Origin: Verrucomicrobia bacterium TMED44
Lineage (GTDB): Bacteria > Verrucomicrobiota > Verrucomicrobiia > Opitutales > Seribacteraceae
Direction: 5' to 3'
Assembly (NCBI GenBank): GCA_002168015.1
Contig: NHCX01000004.1
Coordinates: 1-7,541 of the forward strand
DNA length: 7,541 bases
Below the pieces are notes generated by a model. That model saw only the letters and a list, made by a program, of their open reading frames with translations, did not search any database and was not told where the DNA came from. A program made the translations under genes and the position numbers. Within the stretch, counting starts at the first letter, position 1. Every line of letters begins with the position of its first letter. Shown here piece after piece: positions 7,248 through 7,541 of this stretch.

Positions 7248-7278
7248 TTGACAAATTGGAATTATTAATCATTATAAT
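7248..7278 (+). promoter_or_regulatory. Sigma-70-type promoter of the porin gene
   Basis: A perfect -35 TTGACA (7248-7253) and a perfect -10 TATAAT (7273-7278) are separated by 19 bases, two more than optimal. Transcription would start near 7285, giving a leader of about 60 bases before the porin ATG at 7347. It lies directly after the terminator of the upstream gene, so the porin is its own transcription unit. Confidence 0.7.
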
Positions 7279-7321
7279 GAATTACTTTATTTCTACCCCG
7301 TGGTGGAAATTTTAGGTTAAC

Positions 7322-7341
7322 CAAACAAACAAACAAACAAA
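7322..7341 (+). repeat. (CAAA)5 tetranucleotide repeat in the porin leader
   Basis: Five uninterrupted CAAA units end 5 bases before the porin ATG, occupying the place where a Shine-Dalgarno site would lie. Such an A-rich unstructured stretch may aid ribosome loading. Tetranucleotide tracts also change length by slippage, so copy number could tune translation. Confidence 0.85.
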
Positions 7342-7364
7342 CTACTATGAAAAACAAACTACTA
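7335..7364 (+). repeat. 13-base direct repeat flanking the porin start codon
   Basis: AAACAAACTACTA occurs at 7335-7347 and again at 7352-7364, offset by 17 bases. The first copy ends in the A of the ATG; the second encodes codons 2-6 of the signal peptide (Lys-Asn-Lys-Leu-Leu region). It may be a chance product of A-rich leader and Lys/Leu codons, or a small duplication. Confidence 0.6.
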
Positions 7365-7541
7365 GCTACTCTAGTTGCTTTTGGTATTGCAGGAAGTGCT
7401 TCTGCTATCGAAATCAATGAGAATCTTAGCATCAATGGTTTCATTGATGGATCATACCAACACAATGATAATAACGGTTTGACATCAGCTGGTGCTGATC
7501 CAACCGCTACAGACCAATCACTCGGATTAGACGAAGCTGAA
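7347..7541 (+). CDS. Outer-membrane porin (BBP2/OmpL-like), N-terminal part, continues past the window
   Basis: The ATG at 7347 opens a frame of 65 codons with no stop before the right edge. It begins with a classic signal peptide: basic MKNK, a hydrophobic core to about residue 16, and a Ala-Ser-Ala-type site giving cleavage after Ala20. The mature start, IEINENLSINGFIDGSYQ, is a first beta-strand followed by an acidic, Asn/Thr-rich loop, as in porin-like barrels of Verrucomicrobiota. The gene has its own consensus promoter, no Shine-Dalgarno site, and a CAAA-repeat leader. The consensus promoter suggests strong expression, as expected for a major porin. The family assignment rests on only about 45 mature residues. 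Confidence 0.75.
   Translation, partial: MKNKLLATLVAFGIAGSASAIEINENLSINGFIDGSYQHNDNNGLTSAGADPTATDQSLGLDEAE

Noticed and set aside
7265..7465. Minus-strand 66-codon ORF over the porin promoter and start
   Set aside because: Antisense to the porin promoter, leader and signal peptide, which are much better supported.

Overview
The window reads as chromosomal DNA of a Gram-negative bacterium with an outer membrane. The best guess at lineage is Verrucomicrobiota, near Opitutales/Puniceicoccales. That guess rests on a FecR-type surface protein with a beta-helix-like C-terminus, a porin with a signal peptide of the kind seen there, a BamE-like coiled-coil protein, and the near absence of Shine-Dalgarno sites. 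It is an inference from remembered family resemblance; no rRNA or other marker is present.

Layout. Bases 1-64 are the 3' part of a tRNA-Ser(GGA) on the plus strand. From about 6434 down to 74 everything runs on the minus strand: a broken LamG-domain gene (6434-6127), a 3' remnant of a FecR/haemagglutinin-type surface protein joined to it (about 6143-5571), an intact outer-membrane beta-barrel protein (5517-4369), an intact secreted FecR-domain protein (4326-3295), and, 17 bases further on, a 1067-residue SOS1-like sodium/proton antiporter with a C-terminal cyclic-nucleotide-binding domain (3277-74). The antiporter stops 9 bases from the end of the convergent tRNA. From about 6588 to the right edge the plus strand carries a possible 27-codon leader ORF, a coiled-coil BamE/SmpA-like exported protein (6668-7198), a rho-independent terminator, a strong sigma-70-type promoter, a (CAAA)5 repeat, and the first 65 codons of a porin that runs off the window.

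How the genes may work together. The beta-barrel and FecR genes, beside the remains of a FecR/LamG surface protein, look like a cell-envelope locus for making, moving or anchoring a large surface protein whose structural gene has decayed here. The antiporter is close enough to the FecR gene to be co-transcribed; a functional link is only a guess. The BamE-like protein and porin form a second, divergently placed outer-membrane group with separate transcription, as the terminator and promoter between them show.

No defence system, CRISPR array, insertion sequence or integrase was seen. The features most worth a second look are the antiporter's extra periplasmic domain and His-rich loop, the double-remnant pseudogene junction, the tetranucleotide repeat just upstream of the porin start, and the small ORF with an ATGA overlap.
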